DNA of 64,000 bases, from positions 124,001 through 188,000 of the forward strand of contig NZ_WNXZ01000004.1 of the NCBI RefSeq assembly GCF_009733845.1, written 5' to 3'. The stretch is from Pseudactinotalea terrae (GTDB lineage: Bacteria; Actinomycetota; Actinomycetes; Actinomycetales; Beutenbergiaceae). The position numbers and the translations under genes were made by a program. Positions 9,247 to 17,901 of this stretch are shown one piece after another. The notes beneath the pieces were generated by a model. The model saw only the letters and a program-made list of their open reading frames with translations. It did no database searches and was not told where the DNA came from. The stretch's first letter is position 1. Each line of letters starts with the position of its first letter.

Positions 9247-9278
9247 TGCTTGGACCACCTCCTTTCGCGTGTACCGCC

Positions 9279-9308
9279 ACGCTATGCCTGACGGCGGAGG
9301 CCTGCCAA
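9279..9308 (-). promoter_or_regulatory. Promoter-like TTGGCA-N18-TAGCGT ahead of the 12-codon ORF
   Basis: Reading the minus strand, TTGGCA (9303-9308) is followed after 18 bp by TAGCGT (9279-9284), which fits the actinobacterial TANNNT -10. Transcription would start near 9272, about 25 bases before the ATG at 9246. Confidence 0.5.
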
Positions 9309-9365
9309 GCATTTTCGCCGCACTCACGGCGAGCGCACGACCGCCCCGGGGCGGTGGTGACACCG

Positions 9366-10226
9366 TCAGGCCTCGGCGAACTCGATGGTGCCGTCGCGGC
9401 GGCCGGTGGTGACGAGGCGCTCGAGCAGGAGCGCGCCGATCGTGTACCAGCCCAGGGCGACCAGCACGGAGAGCCCGAGATGGAGGAGCACCTCGCGGGC
9501 GGTGTACGTGCCGCTCTCGAGGAGGCGGATCACCTGCAGGTCGTGGGTGAGCGGGAAGATCTGCGCGAACCACTGCACCCACGGCGGCCAGAAGGTCAGC
9601 GGGACCATGACGCCGCAGACCAGCATCATCACCGTGTAGGACAGGTTGGTGGCCCAGTTCCGCAGCCGCATGAAGCGCAGCACCACGGCAGCGAGGGCGA
9701 GACCGTAGCCGTAGGTCGTGACCGCCACCAGCAGCAGCACGCCGAAGGCGGCGAACCCGTCGCCCAGCGTGAACGAGACCCCGAACGCGTGCCCGACCAC
9801 GAACAGCGCCACCGTGGCCGTGGCCACGCCGCTCGGCAACCACTGGACGCTGCGTCCCAGGAGAACCGGCCACAACCGGGTGGGTGCGGCGACGAGCAAC
9901 GGGAGCGTGCCCGAGTAGCGCTCTCGCGTGGTGGTCGAGACGACCAGCAGCGCCTCCATCGCCGTCGCCAGCACGGCGGAGCCGATGAACAGGTACCGGA
10001 TCCGATCGGGGCTGCCGAGCAGCGAGCCGATGAGGGCGTAGAAGACGACCTGCGCGATGATCCTGCCGAGCCAGCCGAGGGTCCAGGACGTGATGGTGAA
10101 GGTGGCGGTGAGGTCGGCCCAGGCGTTGCGGGTCGAGGCGAGCACGACGCGCGCGGTGGTGCCGCGGGGGAGCTTGGTGGCGACCTCGGGGCGGGGGCGG
10201 CGGGTGCCGGTCCTGGAGTCAGGCAT
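9366..10226 (-). CDS. ABC-2 type transporter permease (second subunit)
   Basis: 286-residue membrane protein with about six hydrophobic segments typical of ABC-2 exporters (for example IIAQVVFYALIGSLLG and NLSYTVMMLVCGVMVPLTFW). The conserved interior region reads ERYSGTLPLLVAAPTRLWPVLLGR. Its ATG overlaps the end of the preceding permease gene by 8 bp. It is the third gene of an ATPase-permease-permease exporter operon whose order implies one full heterodimeric transporter. Cargo is unknown; such systems export drugs, lipids or polymers. Confidence 0.88.
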   Translation of the reverse strand: MPDSRTGTRRPRPEVATKLPRGTTARVVLASTRNAWADLTATFTITSWTLGWLGRIIAQVVFYALIGSLLGSPDRIRYLFIGSAVLATAMEALLVVSTTTRERYSGTLPLLVAAPTRLWPVLLGRSVQWLPSGVATATVALFVVGHAFGVSFTLGDGFAAFGVLLLVAVTTYGYGLALAAVVLRFMRLRNWATNLSYTVMMLVCGVMVPLTFWPPWVQWFAQIFPLTHDLQVIRLLESGTYTAREVLLHLGLSVLVALGWYTIGALLLERLVTTGRRDGTIEFAEA

Positions 10227-11034
10227 GGCCGATGGTCCCGGTGCGGCGGATCTCGGCGAGCGCGCGCCGGACCAGCACCCCGCCGATGATCGCGCCGACC
10301 GTGCCGAGCAGCACGATCATCACGAGGTGCAGGGCCACGTCCGGGACCGGTTCGGGGCCGACCGCGGCGCGCATGAGGTCGGAGGACCAGGACAGGAACA
10401 CCAGCCGGGTCAACGGCTCCAACCAGTCCGGCAGGTAGCTGACCGGCACCATGACGCCGCCGAGCACGTAGAACGGGTAGGTCAGCGAGTTCTGGAAGGC
10501 GCGGGCGGCTCGGGTGCGGACGAACAGTGCGGCGAGCGCCATCGCGCTGCCCGCCGTGGCGTAGCCGGTGGTGAGCACCGCCCCCAGGAACACCGAGGGG
10601 TGGTGGATCTCGACGTGGACCCCGAACACCAGCCAGGCCACCACCCAGGACTCCACGAAGCCCAGCAGCGACACCGCGGTCACGGCCGTGATCCGGCCGG
10701 TGATGACGGCGGGGAACGGCGCGGGCGCGACCACCAGTGCCTCCAGCGACCCGTTCTCGCGCTCGCTCTCGACGGTGTCACCCGAGGTCTGCAGCGCCAT
10801 CTGCCACAGCACTAGCAGCGCGGGGGCGAGCACCGCGAACGAGGCCAGGTCGTCACGCCCGGCATGGAGCATGATCGCCAGGAACACCAGCGTCAGCATC
10901 GGTGCTGTCACCAGCGCCATCAGCCGGTCGGGGGAGCGCCGCAGCTCCCGGAGCTCGCGCTCCAGACCAGCGAGGAAGCCGTTGAGGTACGCGAGCGCCC
11001 CGTAGCCGTGGCTCTCGACGGTCGCCGCGGTCAT
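10219..11034 (-). CDS. ABC-2 type transporter permease (first subunit)
   Basis: 271-residue membrane subunit with about six transmembrane segments and the ABC-2 interior motif SERENGSLEALVVAPAPFPAVITGR. The ATG at 11034 shares its A with the TGA of the ATPase gene (TGATG), so translation is probably coupled. The longer upstream open frame is an out-of-frame reading of that ATPase gene. It partners with the second permease and the ATPase. Confidence 0.9.
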   Translation of the reverse strand: MTAATVESHGYGALAYLNGFLAGLERELRELRRSPDRLMALVTAPMLTLVFLAIMLHAGRDDLASFAVLAPALLVLWQMALQTSGDTVESERENGSLEALVVAPAPFPAVITGRITAVTAVSLLGFVESWVVAWLVFGVHVEIHHPSVFLGAVLTTGYATAGSAMALAALFVRTRAARAFQNSLTYPFYVLGGVMVPVSYLPDWLEPLTRLVFLSWSSDLMRAAVGPEPVPDVALHLVMIVLLGTVGAIIGGVLVRRALAEIRRTGTIGHA

Positions 11035-11999
11035 CAGTCGACCCGCATCCCGCGCTTGCCGATGACCTGCAGGTACACCTCGGCGAGGTCGGGCCGAGTG
11101 GTCGCGACGTCGGTGATGCCCAGCTCGAGCAGCAGGCGCAGCACCTCCGGGGCGGCGCCGTCGGCGGCGGTGTCGACCACCAGCGTGCCGGGTGCGGACT
11201 CGCGGACCGCGGCGACACCGGAGAGCGCCTCGAGGGCGGCGGTGACCGACGAGACCCGCTCGGGAGGCACGCCGTCGGCGCGCACCCGCGCGTACCGGGT
11301 GATCCACGTGCCCAGGGTGCTGGGGCGCTCGGTCGCCAGGATCGAGCCGTTGTCGATCAGCGTGACGCGGTCGCAGATCGCCTCCGCCTCGGCCATGTCG
11401 TGGGTGGTGATGAGGACCGTGCGGCCCTCCGCTCGCAGGCCGCGGACGAGGTGGCGGAACTCCTGGGCGGCCACCGGGTCCATGCCGGTGGTGGGCTCGT
11501 CGAGGATGAGCACCTGCGGGTCGCCGATGAGCCCGCGGGCGAGGTGCAGGCGCTGCTTCATGCCGCGGCTGAAGGTCTCGACGCGCACGTCGGCACGCTG
11601 CTCGAGGCCGAGGCGCTCGAGCAACGTGGTCACGCGCAGCTGGGCCTGTGCGCCGGACAGGCCGTAGAGCGAGGCCCAGAACTGGAGGTTCCCGCGCGCG
11701 GTGAGCCGCGTGTACAGGCCTCGCTCGCCTCCGAACACGATGCCGATGAGGCGCCGCACCGCGGCGGTGTCGGCCACGACGTCGTACCCGCAGATCTCGG
11801 CCCGGCCGCTGGTGGGCAGCAGCACCGTGGACAGGATCTTGCACAGGGTGGTCTTGCCGGCGCCATTGGGTCCGAGAAGCCCGTGGATCTCGCCCTCGGG
11901 GATCTCGAGGTCGACGTCACGGAGCGCCGTCACGAGTCGTTGCCCCCTGCGGCCCCCGAACTCGCGACGCAGCCCAGTCACTGCGACAGCGGATCCCAC
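11034..11999 (-). CDS. ABC exporter ATP-binding protein
   Basis: 321-residue ATPase of the drug/polymer exporter type. Walker A is GPNGAGKTTL, the signature is FSRGMKQRLHLARGL (SRGMKQ variant), Walker B is LILDEPTTGMDP and the switch His is in TTHDMAEAE. A C-terminal regulatory extension of about 90 residues follows (DGVPPERVSS onwards), as in DrrA/CcmA-like proteins. The start is GTG at 11997-11999. It is the first gene of the three-gene exporter operon. Confidence 0.92.
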   Translation of the reverse strand: MGSAVAVTGLRREFGGRRGQRLVTALRDVDLEIPEGEIHGLLGPNGAGKTTLCKILSTVLLPTSGRAEICGYDVVADTAAVRRLIGIVFGGERGLYTRLTARGNLQFWASLYGLSGAQAQLRVTTLLERLGLEQRADVRVETFSRGMKQRLHLARGLIGDPQVLILDEPTTGMDPVAAQEFRHLVRGLRAEGRTVLITTHDMAEAEAICDRVTLIDNGSILATERPSTLGTWITRYARVRADGVPPERVSSVTAALEALSGVAAVRESAPGTLVVDTAADGAAPEVLRLLLELGITDVATTRPDLAEVYLQVIGKRGMRVD

Positions 12000-12041
12000 G
12001 TGCTGACGTTACTGCACGGTCAGGTCATCAAAGAAACACGG

Positions 12042-13019
12042 TCAGGCAAAGAGCTTGGGTTGCGGCGGCCCGAGCGTGGGGTCCACGCCGTCGAAGAGGC
12101 TCGCGACCGACTCGCCGGCGTGGATGCGTCCGATCGCCTCGGCGAACAGCCCGGCGACAGATCGGATGGTCAGCTCGGGCCAGCCGCGCGGCGCGGGCAC
12201 GGTGTCGGTGGTGACGACCTCGGTGATCATCGGGTGGCCGCGCAGCCGGTCGACCGCCTTGCCGGCGAAGAGCCCGTGCGTGCAGGCGACCGCAGCCTCG
12301 GTGCAGCCCTGCTCGGCCAGGCGCTCCAGCAGCTCGACGATCGAGCCACCGGTGGCGATCTCGTCGTCGAGCACGATCGCCCGCTTGCCGGAGACGTCGC
12401 CGACGATCGAGTCGATCACCACCCGGTCGTCCGCGAGCCGCTGCTTGTTGCCCGCCGCGACCGGCAGCCCGAGAAGCCGCGCGAACTGCGTGGCGGTCTT
12501 CGCGTTGCCGAGGTCGGGAGACACGACGACGCTGTTGCTGCGGTCCTGCTCCAGGAAGTGCTCCGAGAGCACACCGAGCGCGGTCAGGTGGTCGAGCGGG
12601 ACCTTGAAGAAGCCGTGGACCTGGGGGGCGTGCAGCGTCATCGTGAGCACCCGGTCCACGCCCGCCGTCTGCAGCATGTCCGCGACCAGCCGGCCCCCGA
12701 TCGAGATCCGCGACGCATCCTTCTTGTCCGAGCGCGCGTAGGCGTAGTGAGGGATGACGGCGGTGACCGACGACGCCGAGGCGCCCCGGGCGGCGTCGAT
12801 CATGAGCAGCAGCTCCATGAGGTGCTCCTGCGTGGGCGGCACCAGCGGCTGCACGATGTAGACGTCACGCTGCCGGCAGTTCACCTGGAGCTGCGCCTGC
12901 AGGCAGTCGTTCGCGAACCGCGTGATCTCGACGCCGGCGAGCCGCACCCCGAGGTGCGCACAGATCGAGGTGGCGAGTGGTCGGTGGGCGCTTCCGGAGA
13001 AGACGACGATCTCGCGCAC
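12042..13019 (-). CDS. prs: Ribose-phosphate pyrophosphokinase (PRPP synthetase), variant type
   Basis: 325-residue enzyme that transfers pyrophosphate from ATP to ribose 5-phosphate to make PRPP for nucleotides, His and Trp. Evidence: FSGSAHRPLA N-terminus, RDVYIVQPLVPPTQEHLMELLLMIDA, the PHYAYARSDKKD metal/ATP region, SPDLGNAKTATQFA and the PRPP-binding loop VVLDDEIATGGSI. Housekeeping class I enzymes usually have DDMIDTGGT and a KRR catalytic flexible loop; here these read DDEIATGGS and NKQR. It may therefore be a second, divergent paralogue. The start is GTG. It stands alone, downstream of the GH51 gene on the same strand with a 56-bp gap. Confidence 0.88.
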   Translation of the reverse strand: MREIVVFSGSAHRPLATSICAHLGVRLAGVEITRFANDCLQAQLQVNCRQRDVYIVQPLVPPTQEHLMELLLMIDAARGASASSVTAVIPHYAYARSDKKDASRISIGGRLVADMLQTAGVDRVLTMTLHAPQVHGFFKVPLDHLTALGVLSEHFLEQDRSNSVVVSPDLGNAKTATQFARLLGLPVAAGNKQRLADDRVVIDSIVGDVSGKRAIVLDDEIATGGSIVELLERLAEQGCTEAAVACTHGLFAGKAVDRLRGHPMITEVVTTDTVPAPRGWPELTIRSVAGLFAEAIGRIHAGESVASLFDGVDPTLGPPQPKLFA

Positions 13020-13075
13020 GTTGCTCCGTGGTGGGTGGGCTGGGTCGTGCTCACACTAACCGGCGCTCGAGTGCC

Positions 13076-14716
13076 TCACATGCTCCTCCAGCTCAGCACC
13101 GTGATCGAGTGCGCCGGGAAGGTGTGGCAGCCATCCTCGAGCTCGACGGCGGTGGGTCCGCTCAGCGACAGCCGGTCCGGCTGGTCGAGGGTGTTGACGG
13201 CGAACAGGTCGCTCTCGCCGACCCCGAGCGTGCGGGCGCTCACCCGGCTGGGCAGGCCACCGGGCACCACGAGCCTGGCCCGGACGTCCTCGGACGCGGA
13301 CCGGTTGATCACGGCGAGATACGCCGTCGAGCCGTCGGCCGAGTGCGACGCGGAGGCGTCGAGGTGACCGATGACGGCGGGGGTGGTGCGGAAGTCACCG
13401 CCGGCGCGGCGGTCGTCACCCTGGCGCACGGGCTGGGTCCACGAGGGCCCGTCGACGCGGGCCGGCACGTGCACCGGGCCGGTGTGGCTCTGGTAGAGGT
13501 CCCAGACGTGGAAGGTGGCGGCGCGCACCACGCCCTCCGGGCGGACCTCCAGCAAGCCGTTGGCGTTGACCAGGTTGACGGTGTTCGCCATCGTCACCGG
13601 CACCTCGAGGACGCTCGCGCGGTGCATGGCGTGGAAGACGCCGGCGTAGAACAGGGCGTCGGCGAGCGTGCGGGGGGAGGAGCGGTTGACGCGTCGCAGC
13701 GCGGGTCCCTCGAGCGACTCGGGCTCGGGCAGCTCGCGCGGTGCGATCCCGCCGCGGGCACCCGGCTGGGGCTGCGGCCAGGTCCCGGGCTCCATGTGCC
13801 GGATGTTCCACTCGTCCATGGCGATCCCCAGCGGTCGGCGCTCGCCGCGGCGGGTGGCCGTGGCCGCGATCAGCTCGGCCTGATCCGCGATGGCCTGCTC
13901 GAAGTACCGGGCCTGGGCGACCACCGCCTCGTACTCGGCCACGCTCGGGTCCACGAGGTGCCGGCTCGCGCCGTACAGGTGCAGCGATACCCAGTCGACG
14001 ACGTCGCCGAGCTCGGCCACCACCTCGCGGGTCCACTCGCGGTGCTCGTCGCCGACCGCCACGAACCGCAGCGCCGGGTCCACCGCGCGCATGAACCGCG
14101 CGTGCTCGCGGGCGTCGTAGATGTACGCCTCGACCGGGCGGTGCCCCATCTGCCAGCGTCCGTAGACCTCGTTGCCGATGCCCCAGATGCGCACGTCCTG
14201 CGGGTCGGCCAGGCCGTCGGCGGCGCGGCGCCGGGTCATCGTGGTGTCACCGCCGTAGTTGGTGTACTCGACCCAGCGGACGGCGTCGTCGACCGAGCGG
14301 GCGCTGTGGGCCAGGTACGGGGTGGTGCCGACCTCGCGGCACCAGGCCAGGAACTCCGGGGTCCCGAACCGGTTGCTCTCCTCCGAGCCCCAGGCGAGCT
14401 CGAGCGTGCGGGGGCGTCGGTCGCGCGGACCGGTGCCGTCCTCCCAGCGGTACGGGGAGGTGAAGTTGCCGCCCGGCCACCTCACGATCGGCAGGCCCAG
14501 CTCGCGGCACGCCTCGATGACGTCGGTGCGGCAGCCCTGCAGCGGACCCGGGTCGGTGATCGAGAGCGGCGAGCCCTCGTCGAACACGCCGCCCTCGATG
14601 TTGCCGAAGAACGCCGACTCCAGGAAGTGGCCGTAGATCTGGGGGTCGATCGTGCTCGACGGAGTCCCGTCGATCGTGATCGTGGCGGTGGGATGGGCGG
14701 TGGTGGTGCTGGGCAA
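13076..14716 (-). CDS. GH51 alpha-L-arabinofuranosidase
   Basis: 546-residue retaining glycoside hydrolase that releases terminal arabinofuranose. The acid/base Glu lies in IWGIGNEVYGRW and the nucleophile Glu in IAMDEWNIRH. IYGHFLESAFFGNIEGGVFDE and IVRWPGGNFTSPYRW are family hallmarks. There is no signal peptide, so it is probably intracellular and acts on imported oligosaccharides. No ATG fits; a TTG at 14714-14716 has AAGGAG 5 bases upstream and gives LPSTTTAHPTATITIDG, so I take that start. It is the last gene of the sulfatase-binding protein-permease-permease operon, separated from the permease by 23 bp. Confidence 0.92.
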   Translation of the reverse strand: MPSTTTAHPTATITIDGTPSSTIDPQIYGHFLESAFFGNIEGGVFDEGSPLSITDPGPLQGCRTDVIEACRELGLPIVRWPGGNFTSPYRWEDGTGPRDRRPRTLELAWGSEESNRFGTPEFLAWCREVGTTPYLAHSARSVDDAVRWVEYTNYGGDTTMTRRRAADGLADPQDVRIWGIGNEVYGRWQMGHRPVEAYIYDAREHARFMRAVDPALRFVAVGDEHREWTREVVAELGDVVDWVSLHLYGASRHLVDPSVAEYEAVVAQARYFEQAIADQAELIAATATRRGERRPLGIAMDEWNIRHMEPGTWPQPQPGARGGIAPRELPEPESLEGPALRRVNRSSPRTLADALFYAGVFHAMHRASVLEVPVTMANTVNLVNANGLLEVRPEGVVRAATFHVWDLYQSHTGPVHVPARVDGPSWTQPVRQGDDRRAGGDFRTTPAVIGHLDASASHSADGSTAYLAVINRSASEDVRARLVVPGGLPSRVSARTLGVGESDLFAVNTLDQPDRLSLSGPTAVELEDGCHTFPAHSITVLSWRSM

Positions 14717-14739
14717 CGTGGCTCCTTGGGTAGGTGGGG

Positions 14740-15621
14740 TCAGCCCTTGACGCCGCCCTGCGACACGCCTTCGATGACGTATCGCTGGGCGAACACGAAC
14801 ACGGCGAGCACGGGGACGCTGGCGATCACCGCGCCCGCCATCAGCAGGTCGTAGCGGGAGGCGTACTCGCCCTGCAGCTGCGCGAGCCCGGCCGGCAGCG
14901 TCAGCATGTCGGTGCTGAACAGCACGAACACCGGCCACAGGAAGTCGTTCCAGCTGGACAGGAAGGCAAGGACGGCGAGGGTGGCGATCGCGGGCATCGC
15001 GAGCGGCACCATGATCCGGCGGAACACCTGCCAGGCGTTGGCGCCGTCGATGCGGGCCGCCTCCTCGAACGCGGGGTCGATGCCGGCGAAGAACTGCCGC
15101 ACCAGCACCACCCCGAACGCGCCGGCAGCGGATGGCACCACGAGCGAGGCGTAGCTGTTCAGCCAGCCGAGCTGGTTGACGATGAGGAAGTGCGGGATCA
15201 GGAAGATCACGCCGGGTACGAACATCGTCGCGAGCACGACGCCGAGCAGAGCGTTGCGGAACGGCAGGTGCAGCCGGGCGAGGGCGTAGGCCGCGGTGGT
15301 CGCCACCACGACCACGAGCGCGCTGTGCAGCACCGCGGTCAGCAGGCTGTTGCCCAGCCAGCGCAGCACCGGCAGGCGGTCGTTGCCGAGGATCTCGGTG
15401 TAGGCGGCCGTGGTCGGCTGCTGCGGCAGCAGGGTGAAGGTGAGGGAGTTGGCCTCCTGCACGGACTTGAACGACGTCGAGACCATGAGGACCAGCGGCA
15501 GCACGAACACCACGGAGAGCAGCACGAGGGTGATCCCCAGCGCGATCCGCCGAGGAGGGCGCCGGGTGGCCGGCTTCTCTGCCACCGGCGCAGCGGGACG
15601 ATCGAGCGTGGTCGCGGTCAT
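14740..15621 (-). CDS. Carbohydrate ABC transporter permease (MalG type)
   Basis: 293-residue inner-membrane subunit with about six transmembrane segments and the EAA loop FEEAARIDGANAWQVFRRIMVPL near the C-terminal third. FLSSWNDFLWPVFV is typical of MalG-family permeases. Its ATG overlaps the preceding permease stop as ATGA. It works with the permease at 15618-16553 and the lipoprotein at 16582-17901. No dedicated ATPase is in the operon, so it probably uses a shared MsiK-like ATPase encoded elsewhere. Confidence 0.93.
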   Translation of the reverse strand: MTATTLDRPAAPVAEKPATRRPPRRIALGITLVLLSVVFVLPLVLMVSTSFKSVQEANSLTFTLLPQQPTTAAYTEILGNDRLPVLRWLGNSLLTAVLHSALVVVVATTAAYALARLHLPFRNALLGVVLATMFVPGVIFLIPHFLIVNQLGWLNSYASLVVPSAAGAFGVVLVRQFFAGIDPAFEEAARIDGANAWQVFRRIMVPLAMPAIATLAVLAFLSSWNDFLWPVFVLFSTDMLTLPAGLAQLQGEYASRYDLLMAGAVIASVPVLAVFVFAQRYVIEGVSQGGVKG

Positions 15622-16553
15622 CGGTCGTTTCCTCCGAGCTTGCGGAACCCGAGCACGACGATCCCGCTGAGGAGCATCAGCGTGACCGCCAAGATCATGC
15701 TCATCGCGGACGAGGCCCCGATGTCGAAGCCCTGGATGCCGGTCTCCGCGATGTAGCCGATCGCGGTCCGGGTGTCGCTGCCCGGCTGCTCCTGGGTGAT
15801 GAGTGCGGACTGGCCGTACATGTTCGCCGAGGCGATGATCGTGATGGCGACGACGAACTGCAGCACCCGGGTGATGCCGGGCACGGTGATGGCGGTGAAG
15901 CGCCGCAGCGGGCCTGCGCCGTCGACCGTGGCGGCCTCGTAGAGCTCCTTCGGCACGTCCTGCAGCGCTGCGAGGTAGATCACCGAGTTGAAGCCGATCG
16001 TCCACCACAGCGTCGCCACGACCAGCGAGACCCACCCGGCCGGCAGCGTGGTGGTCCAGGCGACGTCGATCCCGAGGATCTGGTTCACCGGTCCGAGCTG
16101 GCGGTCCAGCAGGTAGCGCCAGAGCAGCCCGATGACCGCCACCCCCAGCACGTACGGGGCGAAGTAGAGGGCCCGGAAGAACGTGCGCCCGGGAAAGCGC
16201 CGGTGCAGCAGCATGGCCAGTCCCAGCGGCAGCGTGATCAGCAGCGGCGCGCTCAGCGCCGTGAAGATGCCGGTGGCCTTCATGCCCTTCCAGAACTCGA
16301 CGCTCATCACGGTGCTGCCGGCGAACAGCTCGGCGTAGTTGGCTCCGCCTACCCACGGGGTGCCGGGCAGACCCAACGACCAGCGGTGCAGGCTCGCCCA
16401 CACCGCCGAGGCGACCGGCACGATCACGAAGACCGTGAAGATCACGAGGAACGGTGCGAGGAACGCCAGCGCGGTCCACGGCGAGCTCCGGCGCAGCCGC
16501 GGCTTCGAGTCTCGTCGGGACCTCGAGAGCTCGGTGGAGCTGACGGCGGTCAT
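15618..16553 (-). CDS. Carbohydrate ABC transporter permease (MalF type)
   Basis: 311-residue permease with a charged N-terminus, six transmembrane segments beginning with WTALAFLAPFLVIFTVFVI, and the EAA loop LYEAATVDGAGPLRRFTAITVPG. It lies 28 bp after the binding-protein gene and is translationally coupled to the next permease. It is part of the importer presumed to bring in arabinose-containing oligosaccharides for the GH51 enzyme. Confidence 0.93.
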   Translation of the reverse strand: MTAVSSTELSRSRRDSKPRLRRSSPWTALAFLAPFLVIFTVFVIVPVASAVWASLHRWSLGLPGTPWVGGANYAELFAGSTVMSVEFWKGMKATGIFTALSAPLLITLPLGLAMLLHRRFPGRTFFRALYFAPYVLGVAVIGLLWRYLLDRQLGPVNQILGIDVAWTTTLPAGWVSLVVATLWWTIGFNSVIYLAALQDVPKELYEAATVDGAGPLRRFTAITVPGITRVLQFVVAITIIASANMYGQSALITQEQPGSDTRTAIGYIAETGIQGFDIGASSAMSMILAVTLMLLSGIVVLGFRKLGGNDR

Positions 16554-16581
16554 AGGAAACTCCTCGTTCGTCGGGTCGGGT

Positions 16582-17901
16582 TCATCCGAGCAGCTCGTTC
16601 ACGTCGTCGAGCTCGGCCTGGGCGGTCTCCTGCGCGAAGGCGAGCGCTGCGGCCGGATCGACCCCACCGAGCACCGCCTCGCCGACCGCCCGCTGGAAGC
16701 TGTTGCCGGCGATCTCTCGCGACCCGGGGATCTGCGGCAGGAAGGCCGCGACCTCGAACACGCCCTCGGTGGCGAGCGCGGCCTGCGGCGAGGACCGGAA
16801 CTCCTCGGTCTCGCGCACAGAGGCGCGCGCCGGGGTGTTGCCGCCGGCGATCCAGGGGGCGGAGTTGCGACTGACCCAGTCGACGAACGTCTGCGAGGCG
16901 TGCGCGGCGTCGGCGTCCCGCTGCGACTGCCCGGTGAGCACGAAGTTGTGCGAGTTCGCGAACACCCCCGGCTGCGGTCCGATCTGCGGGAACGGCGCGA
17001 CCCTCCACTCCAGGTCGGGCGCGGTCAGCTGCAGGTCCGGGATCGCGGCGGGCAGGTCGGCCAGCAACGCGGCCGTGCCGTTCTTGAACGGGGTTCGTGG
17101 ATCCGTCACCCCGCCGGGGCTGACACCCCGGTCGATCTGCTCGACCATCCAGCTGAGCGCCTGCACCCCGGCCTCGGAGCCCATCTCCGCGACGGTGCCC
17201 TCGGGGTTGTACAGACGACCGCCGAACTGGGCGAGCAACGTCACGAACAGCTGCCACGAGGGCGGCACCCAGAACGGTTGCGCGAGACCGTTCGACTGCA
17301 GCGCGGCCACCGTCTCGGTGTATCCACGTGCGTCCAGGACCGGCCCGGGGGTGCCGGCGGAGGCGAGGGCGTCGGTGCTCCAGTACTGCGCCATCGTGAA
17401 CAGGTCCAGGGGGATCCCGTACCGCGCGCCGCGGTAGACGCCGTTGTCCCAGGCCGCCGGGACGAAGTCCTCGCCGTCGACGCCCAGGCCCTCGACCACC
17501 TCATCGAGCGGCACCAGGGTGTTGCGTGCCGCGAAGGTGGCGAGCTGGTCCAGGTGCATGATCGCGATGTCGGGCCCGACACCGGCACCCACCGCGGGCA
17601 TCACCTTGGTGTACATGTCGTCGGCGACCAGGGAGGTCATCACGACCTCGATGTCCGGGTGGGCGGCGTTGAACGCGTCGACCATCGCCGCCATCGCCGG
17701 GCCGTCACCACCGGTGAAGGGGTTCCAGAACTGCAGGCGCTGCCGTGGCCCGGTGTACTCGCCCTCCCGGTACCGGGCGGGCTCCTGGGCGGTGCCCGCA
17801 CCGATCGACGGTGCGCACGCTGCGAGCAGGGCTGAGCTGCCGAGCAGGCCGAGGAAGGTGCGTCGCGAGGCCGGGGTGGCCGGCCGCCGTCGGGCACTCA
17901 C
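16582..17901 (-). CDS. Extracellular sugar-binding lipoprotein (ABC importer)
   Basis: 439-residue substrate-binding protein. The N-terminus has a twin-arginine-like SRRTFLGLLGSSALLAAC, with a lipobox Cys, so it is likely Tat-exported and lipid-anchored. RLQFWNPFTGGDGPAMAAMVDAFNAAHPDIEV and WNRD-less repeats of the SBP cluster B fold follow, with FKNGTAALLADLPAA in the hinge region. Its ATG overlaps the sulfatase stop as ATGA, tying uptake to desulfation. Ligand predicted from context: an arabinose-containing, possibly sulfated oligosaccharide. Confidence 0.92.
   Translation of the reverse strand: MSARRRPATPASRRTFLGLLGSSALLAACAPSIGAGTAQEPARYREGEYTGPRQRLQFWNPFTGGDGPAMAAMVDAFNAAHPDIEVVMTSLVADDMYTKVMPAVGAGVGPDIAIMHLDQLATFAARNTLVPLDEVVEGLGVDGEDFVPAAWDNGVYRGARYGIPLDLFTMAQYWSTDALASAGTPGPVLDARGYTETVAALQSNGLAQPFWVPPSWQLFVTLLAQFGGRLYNPEGTVAEMGSEAGVQALSWMVEQIDRGVSPGGVTDPRTPFKNGTAALLADLPAAIPDLQLTAPDLEWRVAPFPQIGPQPGVFANSHNFVLTGQSQRDADAAHASQTFVDWVSRNSAPWIAGGNTPARASVRETEEFRSSPQAALATEGVFEVAAFLPQIPGSREIAGNSFQRAVGEAVLGGVDPAAALAFAQETAQAELDDVNELLG

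Noticed and set aside
9252-9267. GGACCACCTCCTTTCG resembling the 3' end of 16S rRNA
   Set aside because: No rRNA sequence flanks it. It is the complement of a strong Shine-Dalgarno for the minus-strand 12-codon ORF.
12015-12046. Direct repeat CACGGTCAGG (12015-12024 and 12037-12046)
   Set aside because: Ten bases only, the second overlapping the prs stop; expected by chance at this composition and with no regulatory context.
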